Source: Helicobacter pylori (GTDB lineage: Bacteria; Campylobacterota; Campylobacteria; Campylobacterales; Helicobacteraceae). Taken from it: DNA of 64,000 bases. The notes beneath the pieces were generated by a model. It was not told the origin of the DNA. It searched no databases and was given only the letters and a program-made list of their open reading frames with translations. The position numbers were made by a program, and so were the translations under genes. The DNA is taken from the NCBI RefSeq assembly GCF_030062585.1, contig NZ_CP071935.1, positions 372,001 through 436,000 on the forward strand, read 5' to 3'. Positions 27,334 through 37,238 of the stretch are shown piece after piece; the stretch's first letter is position 1, and every line of letters starts with the position of its first letter.

Positions 27334-29607
27334 TTATCCTTTTTTGATGATTGTAGGGTTGAAATACGCCATTAAGGCCTGACCGACAGGGATACTGCTG
27401 TCATTAGGAGGGAAATGCTTGTGGAAAAAATACTCCCTTTGAAGCTTTTTCAATCGTTTGGCCAATTGTTCGCACAACAATTGGTTGCAAAACACGCCCC
27501 CACTGCACACCACCACATGCTCTTTAAAAGGCGCAATCAAAGCGGTAATGATTTCTACTAGGCTGTTAAAAAATTTCTTAGCGATGCGTTTGGGTTCTAA
27601 AACGCCCAAATCCTTTTCAAACGCTTGATAAAATTCTTTTAAACCCACCACGCTGTTTTTGATTGTAAAAGGGTAAAAAGCACTCTCATCGCTTTGTAGG
27701 GCTAGATTTTCTAAAACCTGCCCGCTCTCGGCTTCAAAACTGATCGTTCCCACTAGATCCAAACTAAACGCCACTATATCAAACAAACGCCCTATGGAAT
27801 TGGTGGCGATGCTTTGAATTTTTTTGTCATGCATTTGTTGGAAAATTTCTAACTCGTCTTCTTTAAAATGTTTTTGAACGCGCTTTAAAAGCTTGTTGAG
27901 TTGGTGTTTTAAAGCGATTTCTAAAACCAAGCGTTTAGGCTCTTTGATCGCTTTTTGCCCCCCTAAAAGCCAAAATTCTTCAAACCTGGCGGTTTCTTCA
28001 ATGCGTTCCAAATCCCCCACAAAACACTCCGCCCCATAAATCTTATTGTCATAAGCCCCACTCCCATCCCAGATGATACCTATAAAGGGGTGGTTTAAAT
28101 GCGGATCTTGTAACAATGCGTCTAAGATACTCGCTAAAAAGTGGGCATGGTGGTGCTGGACTTGCAACAAGGGCGTATTAAAATCACAAGCCATTTGAGT
28201 GGTGGTGTAGTTTTTGTGCTTATCGCAAGCTAAGAGCGTGGGTTTAAAATCATAGGTTTTTAAGAAAAAATTCAAAGTTTCTTTAAAGTGTTTTTCATTT
28301 TCTAAAACGCTCAAATCCCCACAAAAAGGCGAGAGTAAAAGAATGGAAGTTTCGCTATCCAATAAGCTAAAATGCCCTTTTTGTTGTGCTCCAAGCGCTA
28401 AAATCTTTTTTGGCGAACCATTAGAGCGTTTAGGCAAAGTGAGGTAAAGGGGGGCAAACCCCCTAGCCAAACGCATGGGGCGAATGATATTATCCACACG
28501 CTGCACGATACTATCATCAATCCTGTGAATGATAGCGCGGTTATGCGTGAGTTTAAAATCAAAAATGAAACTCAAGGAATCAATCTCAGCCTCATCGCTC
28601 GCTAAAGGGAGGGAGCTGAAATTCGCGCTCGTGAACACAATAGGGAAATCTAATAAATCCAGTAATAAAGCATGCAAAGGGGTATAGGGCAAAATCACGC
28701 CATAAAAGGGGGAGTTTTTAGCGATATTGGGGGCTAATTGGGTGTCAGGTTTTTTACGCGCTAAAAGAATGGGGGCGCTTGCAGAAATTAAGCTTTCGCA
28801 TTCTAACGCGTTCAAAAACGCATGCTGTTTGGCTGATTTTAAGTCTTTAAACATGAGCGCGAAAGGCTTTAAGGGGCGGTTTTTTAAAAGCCGTAATCTT
28901 TCTATGGTTTGAAAATTCCTCGCATCGCACAAGAGAGCAAAGCCTCCCAAACCTTTAAGAGCGATGATTTTACCCTTTTGAATGTCTTTAGCGCATTCTA
29001 AAAGAGCGTCATCATTTTTGAATCGCTTATAATTGAGCGCGATACCGCACTTTTTGCAGCTGATGCCTTGAATGTGGAAGCGCTTATTGGTATGGTCTTG
29101 ATAAATAGAAGCACAAAATTCACAGAGTTTGAAAGGTTTTAAGGCGGAGTTTTCTCTGTCATAGGGCATGGCGTTTAAAAGGCTGTATCTCGCCCCGCAC
29201 TTCGCGCAAGAATTGAAAGCGTAATGAAAATAGGGGGAGTTTTTATCTCTGATTTCGTGCAAGCAATCCTTGCACACGCCTAAATCTTTAGGGATTTGAC
29301 TGAGCAGATTTAAAGGGTGGTTCTTGCTTTCTAAAATCCTAAAATCATTGAATTTGAGCGTTTTATCATAAGGGCTAATAATGATTTTTTCCACCAACGC
29401 TAAAGGGGGTAATCCTTTTTTTAGGGCGTTTAAAAAAGACTCTGTTTTGTGAGCGGGTAAGATGATTTCTAAAGCCGCTTGGGTGTTACGCGCAAAGCCT
29501 ACAAGCTCTAATTTTTGAGCTAGGGTATAAACAAAAGGGCGCATGCCCACGCCCTGAACCACGCCAAAAAGCGTGATTTGATTCAATAAAATTGCATCGT
29601 TACACAA
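27334..29607 (-). CDS. hypF: Carbamoyltransferase HypF
   Basis: HypF uses carbamoyl phosphate and ATP to carbamoylate HypE. The 757-residue protein has an N-terminal acylphosphatase domain (VVQGVGMRPFVY). Two zinc motifs follow (CKDCLHEI...CAKCG and CEFCASI...CKKCG), then the YrdC-like domain (KGLGGFALLCDA, RNRP-type loop). The C-terminal Kae1-like domain has VQHHHAHFLAS and WDGSGAYD. The only usable start is TTG at 29607, which overlaps agmatine deiminase by 25 bases. hypE follows directly. Confidence 0.94.
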   Translation of the reverse strand: MCNDAILLNQITLFGVVQGVGMRPFVYTLAQKLELVGFARNTQAALEIILPAHKTESFLNALKKGLPPLALVEKIIISPYDKTLKFNDFRILESKNHPLNLLSQIPKDLGVCKDCLHEIRDKNSPYFHYAFNSCAKCGARYSLLNAMPYDRENSALKPFKLCEFCASIYQDHTNKRFHIQGISCKKCGIALNYKRFKNDDALLECAKDIQKGKIIALKGLGGFALLCDARNFQTIERLRLLKNRPLKPFALMFKDLKSAKQHAFLNALECESLISASAPILLARKKPDTQLAPNIAKNSPFYGVILPYTPLHALLLDLLDFPIVFTSANFSSLPLASDEAEIDSLSFIFDFKLTHNRAIIHRIDDSIVQRVDNIIRPMRLARGFAPLYLTLPKRSNGSPKKILALGAQQKGHFSLLDSETSILLLSPFCGDLSVLENEKHFKETLNFFLKTYDFKPTLLACDKHKNYTTTQMACDFNTPLLQVQHHHAHFLASILDALLQDPHLNHPFIGIIWDGSGAYDNKIYGAECFVGDLERIEETARFEEFWLLGGQKAIKEPKRLVLEIALKHQLNKLLKRVQKHFKEDELEIFQQMHDKKIQSIATNSIGRLFDIVAFSLDLVGTISFEAESGQVLENLALQSDESAFYPFTIKNSVVGLKEFYQAFEKDLGVLEPKRIAKKFFNSLVEIITALIAPFKEHVVVCSGGVFCNQLLCEQLAKRLKKLQREYFFHKHFPPNDSSIPVGQALMAYFNPTIIKKG

Positions 29608-30575
29608 TGCAAACTCCCATGCTGTTTGATTAAAGTATTACAATCAACCCCTACCACTTCTAAGGGCGTGTGTTGTCTTAAGGTTTCTAAAATGAGCGTA
29701 TCATTAGGGTCGTTGTAAGTGGGGACGATTAAAGCGTTATTGCACAATAAAAAATTCACATAAGTCGCTGGCAAGCGTTGTTGGTTTTCATCATAAATGG
29801 CTTTGGGGATTTCTAGGGGGATGAGTTTATAAGGCGTGCCGTCTAGTTTTTTAAAGGTTTTTAATTCTTCTTGCATTTTTTTTAAGGCTGTGTAATGCTC
29901 ATCGTTTTCATCTTCGCATGCACTATAAACAATGGTGTCTTTATCCAAAAAGCGAGCGAGCGTGTCGGTATGGCTATCGGTATCATCGCCTTTGAGATAG
30001 CCATAAGAATACCACAGCACTTGTTTAGCCCCTAATTCCTTTTTAAGCATGTTTTCTATCTCATTTTGATTCAAATGGGGGTTACGATTTTTTTCTAGCA
30101 GGCATTGGGTGTTGGTTAAAATGCTCCCAGCCCCATCGCTTTCTACGCTCCCACCCTCTAAAACATAGGGCATCGTTTTTAAAGGGTGTTTTAAAAACCC
30201 TAAACTTTTGAGCTTGAAATTCACCTGATTGTCTAAATTGGACGGGTATTTTAACCCCCAGCCATTAAAACCAAAATCCAAGCACTCTAAAACGCCCTGA
30301 TTTTCAATACTGATCGCTCCAAAATCCCTAGCCCATGTGTCGTTAGTGTCGACCTTTGCGATCTCTACACCGGGTAAGTTTTTAAGCATCTCATAGCCGA
30401 TAGTATCGCTAGTATGGACGCACACTAACACTTTAGCATGTTTGGCTATGGTTTGAATGATGTGTAAAAAGCTCTCCCTGGCCTCTTCAATACAATACGC
30501 CCAGTCGCCAAACTCGTGGGGGAAAGCCATTAGAATCGCTTGGATTTTTTCAAACTCCGCTAACATTCTTTTCAT
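29583..30575 (-). CDS. aguA: Agmatine deiminase
   Basis: It converts agmatine to N-carbamoylputrescine. The 330-residue protein belongs to the peptidyl-arginine-deiminase-like family. Seen are the MAFPHEFGDWAYC start, NDTWARDFGAI (substrate Asp and Arg), LEGGSVESDGAGSILTNTQCLL, DDTDSHTDTLARF and the C-terminal GSLHC with the catalytic cysteine. With nspC at the left end it belongs to the polyamine set, although the two genes are 29 kb apart. It is the last gene before the rearranged restriction region. Confidence 0.9.
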   Translation of the reverse strand: MKRMLAEFEKIQAILMAFPHEFGDWAYCIEEARESFLHIIQTIAKHAKVLVCVHTSDTIGYEMLKNLPGVEIAKVDTNDTWARDFGAISIENQGVLECLDFGFNGWGLKYPSNLDNQVNFKLKSLGFLKHPLKTMPYVLEGGSVESDGAGSILTNTQCLLEKNRNPHLNQNEIENMLKKELGAKQVLWYSYGYLKGDDTDSHTDTLARFLDKDTIVYSACEDENDEHYTALKKMQEELKTFKKLDGTPYKLIPLEIPKAIYDENQQRLPATYVNFLLCNNALIVPTYNDPNDTLILETLRQHTPLEVVGVDCNTLIKQHGSLHCVTMQFY

Positions 30576-30626
30576 TCAAAATATCCTTTTAAATAACTAT
30601 AACACAATCTCATTCAAATAGCGTTT

Positions 30627-30851
30627 TTAAAACAGATTCAAACGCTTTTGTGCGGTTTGAAAATATTCTTTTTCTGATTCTATACCGATAAAATTCCGTT
30701 CTAAATTTTTGCACGCTAAGCCGGTGGTGCCGCTCCCCATGAAAGGATCTAGAACGATGTCATTAGGGTAAACGCTAATGTGTAAATGCTTAATATCCTT
30801 TTTTTCTATAGCGATGTTGGTATTATTTAAAGTCAAACAATAAGCGTTCAT
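30627..30851 (-). pseudogene. C-terminal remnant of a DNA methyltransferase
   Basis: The 74-residue frame ends with a full SAM-binding motif, DIVLDPFMGSGTTGLACKN, and the usual beta-class tail NFIGIESEKEYFQTAQKRL. The catalytic (D/N)PP(Y/F) motif and recognition domain, about 170 residues, are missing. It cannot be an active enzyme. The first 25 residues, from MNAYCLTLNNT, may be the original N-terminus joined by an internal deletion, or unrelated read-in. Its ATG overlaps the hsdR stop (TAATG), so it is now joined to the type I genes. Reference strains carry a full methyltransferase next to agmatine deiminase. Confidence 0.75.
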
Positions 30852-33830
30852 TAGCGATACTCCTCTATGTGTTTGGCTAAATTAAAAACATTTTCTAACA
30901 AACCCTCATCGTTTATGATTTTTCTTAAAGCGATTTTAAGGTTTTTTTCTTTTTGATTATGCCCCACCCAATCGCCTTTTTTATTACCCCTAATGCATGC
31001 GTCTATTTCTAGGGCTAAGGCTTCATCTTCATCTAAATTATCATAGAGGGTTTTTAAAGCGTTAGTGTTGATCTTTTTAGGGTAATTTCTATTTTCTTTA
31101 TTAATAACTTTTTTGGCTAAGTCGTGGATTTGTTGCAAGTATTCTAAATAGGTTAATTTCTTTTCCCTAAACTGGAGAATCAAATCGTTTAAAAGCGAAG
31201 ATAATTTTTCGTAATACTTAGGATCGCTCGCTTCTTTTTCTATAATGCGTTTTTTAGTGTTGTTAGCGATGCTTTCTGCCATAGAGCTTTCATTTTTAAA
31301 CGCTTGAGATAACGCCTTATTAAAATCATTAATATCCATTTGGGCTAAAACTTCGCACAGCCCTTGATCTTCTATTTGGAATAACACCTCGCTATCCGTG
31401 GTTTTAATGTAAGCGTCTAAAATCCGGCGCATGTCTTCGCTATAGCTTTTTAAATCCACGCTATCCCCACTACTCAAGCCAACCGCTTTTTGTAAATGCC
31501 TATAAAATTCCGCTTCTTGTTTGATTTTTTGCATTTCTTCTTTAGAATAAATGGGCTTTTCTAAATTATTCAATTCCACAAACATTCTTAAAAACGCGCC
31601 AACAAGCTGGTAAAACAACCGCCTTTTTTGAGTGTTTTTTTCTAAATCGCTCCCACAAAAATAAGCGATATAATCCTCTTCATCTTTTGGCTCTTTCACG
31701 CCTTCGCAAAGCGATTTTAACTGATCTCTAGTTTCTTCTAATCTTTTCTTAATCTTTTGGGATTTGTCAGAGATAAACCCTTGAATGTCTTCTCTTTCAT
31801 AGTTTTCAAACGCTTTATTGGTGTAATCGCTGTGCGCTTCTTGTAGGCTATCAAACAAATCCTTATAGTCTATGATACAGCCAAAATCCTTATCTTCGCT
31901 ATCTAATCTATTCACCCTGCACACCGCTTGAAAAAGCCCATGATCTTGCATTTTCTTATCCATGTATAAATAAGTGAGGCTTGGCGCATCAAAACCGGTC
32001 AATAGCTTATCCACCACGATCAACAGCTTCATTCTATTAGGCTCATTAATAAAACGCTTTTTAACTTCTTCTTCAAACTCTTTGATTTTATTAAGGGCTT
32101 TTTTCTCATCTTTTTCATCAAAAAAGTTTTGCAGCATTTTACAATAAATGCGGTATTTGTAACTCTCTTCGTTCTCATCGCTCCCGCAATCTTTAAGATC
32201 AGCGATATTGGGTTCATAGCTTGTGATCACAGCCACCTTATCCTTTAATTCTGTTTCTAAAAAGAGTTCAAAATACCGGCATGCGTTATACACGCTTTCA
32301 GCCACCAGCATGGCATTCCCCTTTCCATTCCTTAATCGTGGGAGTTTTGCCATATCCAATACAATATCTTGCACAATACGAGCCAATCTGTCTTTAGTGG
32401 AAAAAACCTTTTGCAAATTAACCCATTTCTTTTTAAGCTCTGTTTTAGCCGCCTCATTCAAGTTTTGGGTTTTTAATTCAAAATATTCGTCTAGCTTTTC
32501 AGGGCTACTGACATACTGATCCACGCTCCTAGCTTCATAATTTAAATCTAGCACCACCCTATCGCTAACGGCTTCATTAAATTTATAGCAATGGATATAA
32601 TTCCCAAACACTTCCTGGCTTGTCTTTTTATCTTGTTTCAATAAAGGCGTGCCGCTAAAGGCTATAAAAATCGCATTAGGGAGCAGGCTTTTCATGGCTT
32701 TATGCAATTTAGCGCTTTGGGTTCTGTGGCATTCATCCACTAAAACAACCCATTCCTTTAAAACAGGTTGTTTTTTTAAATCTTCTAAGTCGTTGTCATC
32801 AAACTTATGCACAAGCGAGCCAACCAAAAATTCCTTATTTTCAAACAGCACGCTCAATAAATCCTTCTTGCTGTCTGTGCGATAAAGATCCTCGCCTATT
32901 CCCAAAAACACGCCTTGAATTTGAGCGTCTAATTCCCTCCTGTCTGTAACGATTAAAATCCTTGGCTGTTGGATATTCATTTTTAGCCATTGAGTAAGCC
33001 ACACCATAGTCAAGCTCTTACCGCTGCCTTGCGTGTGCCAGATAATCCCCCCTTCTTTTCTTTGGATAAATTCTTGCGTTTTTTTAATTGCAAAATATTG
33101 GTGGAACCTGGCGCATTTCTTTTGCCCCTTATCAAAAATCAAAAAATCATGGATAAATTCTAAAAACCTTTCTTTTTTTAAAAAGCATTCAATCGTTTCA
33201 AACAAATTTTTTAAAACGCCCTCTTCTTTCCAAGAAAGGTAGTATTTTTCTTTAGTTTCTATGACGCCATATCTTAGCCCTTGACTTTCATTGCCCGCCA
33301 TAACCAATTGGATCGTTTTGAAAAAATCTCTAATAAATTCTTTCTTTTGGTTGTCTAAATTTTGCCTGATACCGCTTTCCACGCTCACGCTGGATTTTTT
33401 CAATTCTAGCACCCCTAAAGCGATCCCATTAACATAAAGCACCACATCCGGCCGCTTCATGTTTGACCCTTTAACGCTCACTTCTTCAGCCACGCTAAAT
33501 TCATTCTTAGAAACGTCTTTCCAATCAATGAGATAAGTCGTTTGGAAGTTTTCATTCTGGCTTATTTTAATTTTCACGCCATAAATCAAAAGCTCGTAAA
33601 ATTTTTGATTCGCTTCGTATAAATCGTTTTTTTAAAGCGTTATGGATTTTCTGCTCAATTTTAGGCCACCTTTCAGGCTCAATTTTTTGATTTTTAATTA
33701 GCCATGCTTTCAAGCTTTCTTTATTGATGTTTTCATTATCGCTCTTTGTTAAATCCCCTAAATACGCATAGCCCATGCTTTTAAAAGTTTCTATGACTTG
33801 TTTTTGAACTTCTTTTTCTGTTTTCATCAT
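30851..33830 (-). pseudogene. hsdR: Type I restriction endonuclease subunit R, frameshifted near the N-terminus
   Basis: HsdR is the translocase/nuclease of type I restriction. From 33830 the frame encodes 87 residues and stops. The rest (912 residues from 33589) continues in another frame. The join is a T7 run (33627-33633; A7 on the coding strand): removing one A gives ...NALKNDLYEANQKFYEL leading into IYGVKIK. The main part has the nuclease core (RPDVVLYVNG...GVLELK), P-loop HTQGSGKSLTMVWL, DECHR box and AVCRVNRLDS as motif VI. As given the gene is off. A slip in the A run could restore it, so phase variation is possible, but hsdM is also broken. Confidence 0.88.
33627..33633. repeat. T7/A7 homopolymer at the hsdR frameshift
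   Basis: Seven T on the plus strand (A7 on the hsdR coding strand). One A fewer fuses the two hsdR frames. Confidence 0.8.
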
Positions 33831-33864
33831 AAACCCCTTAAGAACGCTTCTTACCGCTTTATAT

Positions 33865-33870
33865 TATAAT
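33865..33870 (+). promoter_or_regulatory. hsdM -10 box
   Basis: TATAAT at 33865-33870 gives a start near 33877, about 20 bases before the hsdM ATG at 33897. hsdR is divergent, starting at 33830. Confidence 0.6.
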
Positions 33871-33896
33871 CCTAAAAACAAAATAGGGCGGTTAAA

Positions 33897-36346
33897 ATGG
33901 CGATCAAAAAAAGCGAATTGTATAGCTCTTTATGGGCTGGAGCGGATAGCTTAAGGGGCGGAATGGATGCGAGCGAGTATAAAAACTACGTTTTGAACCT
34001 GCTTTTTTTAAAATACATCAGCGATAAAGCCAGAAACAATAACTTTAGCGAAATAGAAGTGCCAGAAGGGTGTTTTTATGAAGACATTCTCGCTTTAGAG
34101 GGCGATAAGGAAATAGGCGACAAGCTCAATAAAATCATCGCCAAGATCGCAAAGCGAAACGAGTTAGAAGGCGTGATTGACAGCGTGGATTTTAACGATA
34201 ACACTAAGCTTGGAGAGGGTAAAGCGATGATGGACACCCTTTCTAATCTAGTTAAAATCTTTGCGGATTTGAGTTTGGGCGCGCATGGGGCTTTAGACGA
34301 TGATTTACTGGGCGATGCATACGAATATTTAATGCGCCATTTTGCCAGCGAATCCGGTAAATCCAAAGGGCAGTTTTACACCCCTAGCGAAGTTTCGCTA
34401 CTATTATCCCTTTTGCTTGGCATTGATGAAAATACCAGACAGGATAAAAGCATCTATGATCCCACTTGCGGAAGCGGTTCGTTATTGTTAAAAGCTTCTA
34501 GTTTGGCCGGCAAAAAAGGCTTAACTATCTATGGTAAAAAGACATTTCCACCACAGCCCTTTGTAAAATGAATATGATCTTACACAATAGCGCTACTGCT
34601 GATATTGCTAAAGGGGGTTCTAGCACCCTTTCTAACCCCCTTTTTACTACTGAAAATGGCATGCTAAAAACCTTTGATTATGTTGTAGCTAACCCTCCAT
34701 TTAGCTTGAAAAACTGGACTGATGGGCTAACTATAGACCCTAAAAGCAAGCAAGTCATTAACGATCATTTCAATCGTTTTGAAGACGGCACACCCCCTGA
34801 AAAAAACGGCGATTTCGCTTTTTTACTCCACATCATCAAATCCTTAAAAAACACAGGCAAAGGGGCAGTGATTTTACCCCATGGGGTACTATTTAGGGGG
34901 AATGCTGAGGGTGTGATTAGAAAAAATCTTTTATTAAAAGGCTATATTAAAGGCGTGATAGGCCTAGCCCCTAATCTTTTTTATGGCACTTCCATTCCTG
35001 CATGCGTGATTGTTTTAGACAAAGAAAACGCGCGCGCCAGAAAGGGCGTTTTTATGATCGATGCGAGCAAGGATTTTAAAAAAGACGGCAATAAAAACCG
35101 CTTGAGGGAGCAAGATGTCCAAAAAATGATAGACACTTTTAACGCTTACAAAGAAATCCCTTATTACTCCAAAATGGTGAGCCTAGAAGAAATTAGCGCT
35201 AACGACTATAATTTGAATATCCCGCGCTACATTGCCTCTAAGCAAGAATTGGAAAAAGACTTGTTCGCTTTAATCAACAGCCACAAGGCCAGTTATTTGC
35301 CCAAAAACGAAATAAAAGCCTACGACCCTTATTTTAGAGTGTTTAAAGAGCTTAAAAACACGCTGTTTAAAAAGAGCGATAAAGAGGGTTATTACGCTTT
35401 AAAAACAGAATGCGAAAACATTAAAGAATTAATCACCCAAAGCTCAGAATACCAAACCTTCCACGCTTCTGTTTTAAGCGTTTTTGACCGATTGGATTTA
35501 TTTGAAACTTTTAACCATTTAGAGCCAGGTTTTAACCCAAAAACCCTCATAGAGAGCGTTTGTTCAAGGGTTTTAAAAGAATTTGAAAAGGGTGAAATTT
35601 TAGACAAATACGGCGTGTATCAGCTCTTCAAAGATTACTATAACGAAGTCTTGCAAGACGATTGGTTCCTCATCTCATTCAATGGCTTTATAAGCGCTAA
35701 AAATTTAAGGAAATTAACCCCCCTAAAAGACAAAAACAAAAAAGCCAATTATTTAGAGGAGCCGGATTTTGTCATTCAAAAAACCTACTATAAAAGCGAT
35801 CTAATCCCTAAAAACTTGATCAAACAACGCTTTTTTGAAAAAGAAACAAAAGAATTAGAAGAATTAGAAAACGCCCTCAATGAAAAAGAGGCCCTTTTAG
35901 ATGAATTTATAGAAGAGCATTCTAACGAAGAGGGGCTTTTTGATGGATTGAAAATCAATGAAAACGTTTTGAAAAAAGAGTTAAAAAACGCCACCGATTT
36001 AGAAGATAAACAAATCCTAAAAACCGCTTTAGAGTTGCTAGAAGCTAAAAACAAGGCGCTAAAAATGAAAAATAAAGCTTATGAGGAGCTGGAATTAAAA
36101 GCGTTCCACCAGTATAAAAACCTTGAAATCAATGAAATTAAGGATCTCATCATCAAAGACAAATGGCTCAACAGCTTGAAAAACGCCCTAGAAAACAAGA
36201 TCCAAAAACGCACCAACGCTTTTATTAGCGCTCTTAATGGAATCATTTCAAGCTACTCTAACAGCTTGTTAGAACTAGACAAAAAAGTCAAAGAGAGCGA
36301 ATCAAAAGTTTTAGAGCATTTGAAAGATTTGGGGTTAATGGGGTGA
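33897..36346 (+). pseudogene. hsdM: Type I restriction system methyltransferase subunit M, frameshifted in the catalytic domain
   Basis: The first frame (33897-34571, 224 residues) has the HsdM N-terminal helical domain and the SAM motif DPTCGSGSLLLKA. It then runs off after GLTIYG. The second frame, from 34568, carries the continuation MNMILHNSATADIAKGG, the catalytic motif VVANPPFSLKNW and a long coiled C-terminal extension. Between GLTIYG and KDISTTAL the length is one base short (or four lost) around 34535-34541. Motifs I and IV are thus on separate polypeptides, and a working methyltransferase is unlikely unless frameshifting occurs. Full length would be about 815 residues, large for HsdM because of the extension. 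Confidence 0.88.
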
Positions 36347-36909
36347 TAGAACGCATGGACGCATTAATGCTGCCCTTAAATTGGCAAAAAGTGAGACTTG
36401 GGGATATATGCGAAATCACAACCGGTTCATTAGATGCAAATGAAATGGTTCATTATGGAAAATATAGATTTTATACATGTGCAAAAGAATATTATTTTAT
36501 AGATAAATACGCTTTTGACACAGAAGCAATTTTAATTTCTGGAAATGGTGCGTATGTAGGGTATGTGCATTACTATAAGGGCAAATTTAACGCCTATCAA
36601 AGAACCTATGTGTTGGATAATTTTAGCGAACATATTATATTTGTAAAATATTTTTTAACAATGTTTTTGCAATCCCATATTCAAACAAATAGAAATGAAG
36701 GTAATACCCCTTATATCGTAATGGCAACTTTAAAAGATTTTGAAATCCTTTTACCCCCTCTAAACGAACAAGCCGCTATCGCTAACATTTTAAGCGGTTT
36801 GGATAGTGAAATCATTAGCCTTAAAAACAAAAAACGCCAATTTGAAAATATCAAAAAAGCTTTAAACCACGATTTAATGAGCGCTAAAATCAGGGTTTTA
36901 AACAAATAA
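36343..36909 (+). CDS. hsdS: Type I specificity subunit S, half-length
   Basis: HsdS recognises the DNA target. A usual subunit has two target-recognition domains and about 400 residues. This one has 188 residues with one recognition domain (WQKVRLGDICEITTGS onward) and one conserved repeat helix (PPLNEQAAIANILSGLDSEI). Half-size S proteins can dimerise to read a palindromic-style target, so it need not be broken. The GTG start overlaps the hsdM stop (GTGA). Its domain is more A/T-rich than its neighbours, as expected for exchanged recognition domains. With hsdM and hsdR frameshifted its role here is doubtful. Confidence 0.8.
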   Translation: MIERMDALMLPLNWQKVRLGDICEITTGSLDANEMVHYGKYRFYTCAKEYYFIDKYAFDTEAILISGNGAYVGYVHYYKGKFNAYQRTYVLDNFSEHIIFVKYFLTMFLQSHIQTNRNEGNTPYIVMATLKDFEILLPPLNEQAAIANILSGLDSEIISLKNKKRQFENIKKALNHDLMSAKIRVLNK

Positions 36910-36950
36910 AACGCCCCAAAAGTCAAGGACAAACCCGCTTATAAAGGAAA

Positions 36951-36974
36951 CCCCTAAGCTTTTAAACTCAGGGG
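36951..36974 (-). terminator. 3' hairpin of the intact aapA gene
   Basis: CCCCTAAG (36951-36958) pairs with CTCAGGGG (36967-36974) apart from one G-U position, around an A/T-rich loop. It is the counterpart of the hairpin at 4354-4378. Confidence 0.6.
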
Positions 36975-36989
36975 AACGCTCTTAGAAAA

Positions 36990-37082
36990 TCAGCGTTTCA
37001 CAGAAACGATCACTTTAAGCCCCAAAAAAGCAAACTCAAAGTATAATGTTTTCCAAGAGCGTTTGTTATGTGTCTTTGGCAT
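36990..37082 (-). CDS. AapA-family type I toxin peptide, intact
   Basis: The 30-residue peptide starts [17 protein letters not shown] and ends [12 protein letters not shown]. That is the AapA pattern: a basic N-terminus, then Ser-Trp-Lys-Thr-Leu-Tyr, then a hydrophobic stretch and terminal Lys-Arg. Known AapA peptides act at the inner membrane and kill when made without antitoxin. AAAGGAG (complement 37089-37095) lies six bases before the ATG. A TAGGAT -10 box, a 5' hairpin, an antisense promoter inside the gene and a 3' hairpin complete the module. Its sequence is closest, from memory, to AapA3. Confidence 0.88.
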
Positions 37083-37128
37083 AACATGCTCCTTTATGTG
37101 GTTTGCCCCATAAAGCCACTTATGGGGC
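37054..37128 (+). ncRNA. IsoA antitoxin RNA opposite the intact aapA
   Basis: TATAAT at 37042-37047 on the plus strand lies within the toxin gene. A start near 37054 and an end at the hairpin GCCCCATAA (37105-37113)/TTATGGGGC (37120-37128) give about 75 nt, the size of known IsoA RNAs. It covers the toxin ribosome site and start codon, so it would block translation and create a duplex. Confidence 0.75.
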
Positions 37129-37136
37129 GTGATAAA

Positions 37137-37142
37137 ATCCTA
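37137..37142 (-). promoter_or_regulatory. aapA -10 box
   Basis: TAGGAT on the minus strand (complement 37137-37142) lies just upstream of the 5' hairpin. The same TAGGAT occupies this position in the two copies near 56.6 and 56.9 kb. Confidence 0.6.
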
Positions 37143-37238
37143 CAACAAACCCCCTTAAAACTCCACCTCATCAAACACAAAAACAAGGCGTTTTTAAAAC
37201 ATTAAAGAATGAGCGTTATTAAGCGGTATTGTTTAAAT

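Larger units (their letters stand above)
36910..37238. other. Gap between hsdS and thyX, filled by an AapA/IsoA locus
   Basis: The segment is almost wholly the toxin-antitoxin module listed below: tail near 36912-36940, 3' hairpin, toxin gene, antisense RNA, 5' hairpin and toxin promoter to 37142. Bases 37145-37238 show no further feature. Confidence 0.75.

Noticed and set aside
34076-36054. Long frames on the strand opposite hsdM
   Set aside because: They are Ser/Leu-rich shadows of the hsdM coding sequence with no recognisable motif or ribosome site.
36910-37238. Insertion sequence at the rearrangement joint
   Set aside because: No transposase frame or IS605-type end was found; the segment is accounted for by the AapA/IsoA locus.
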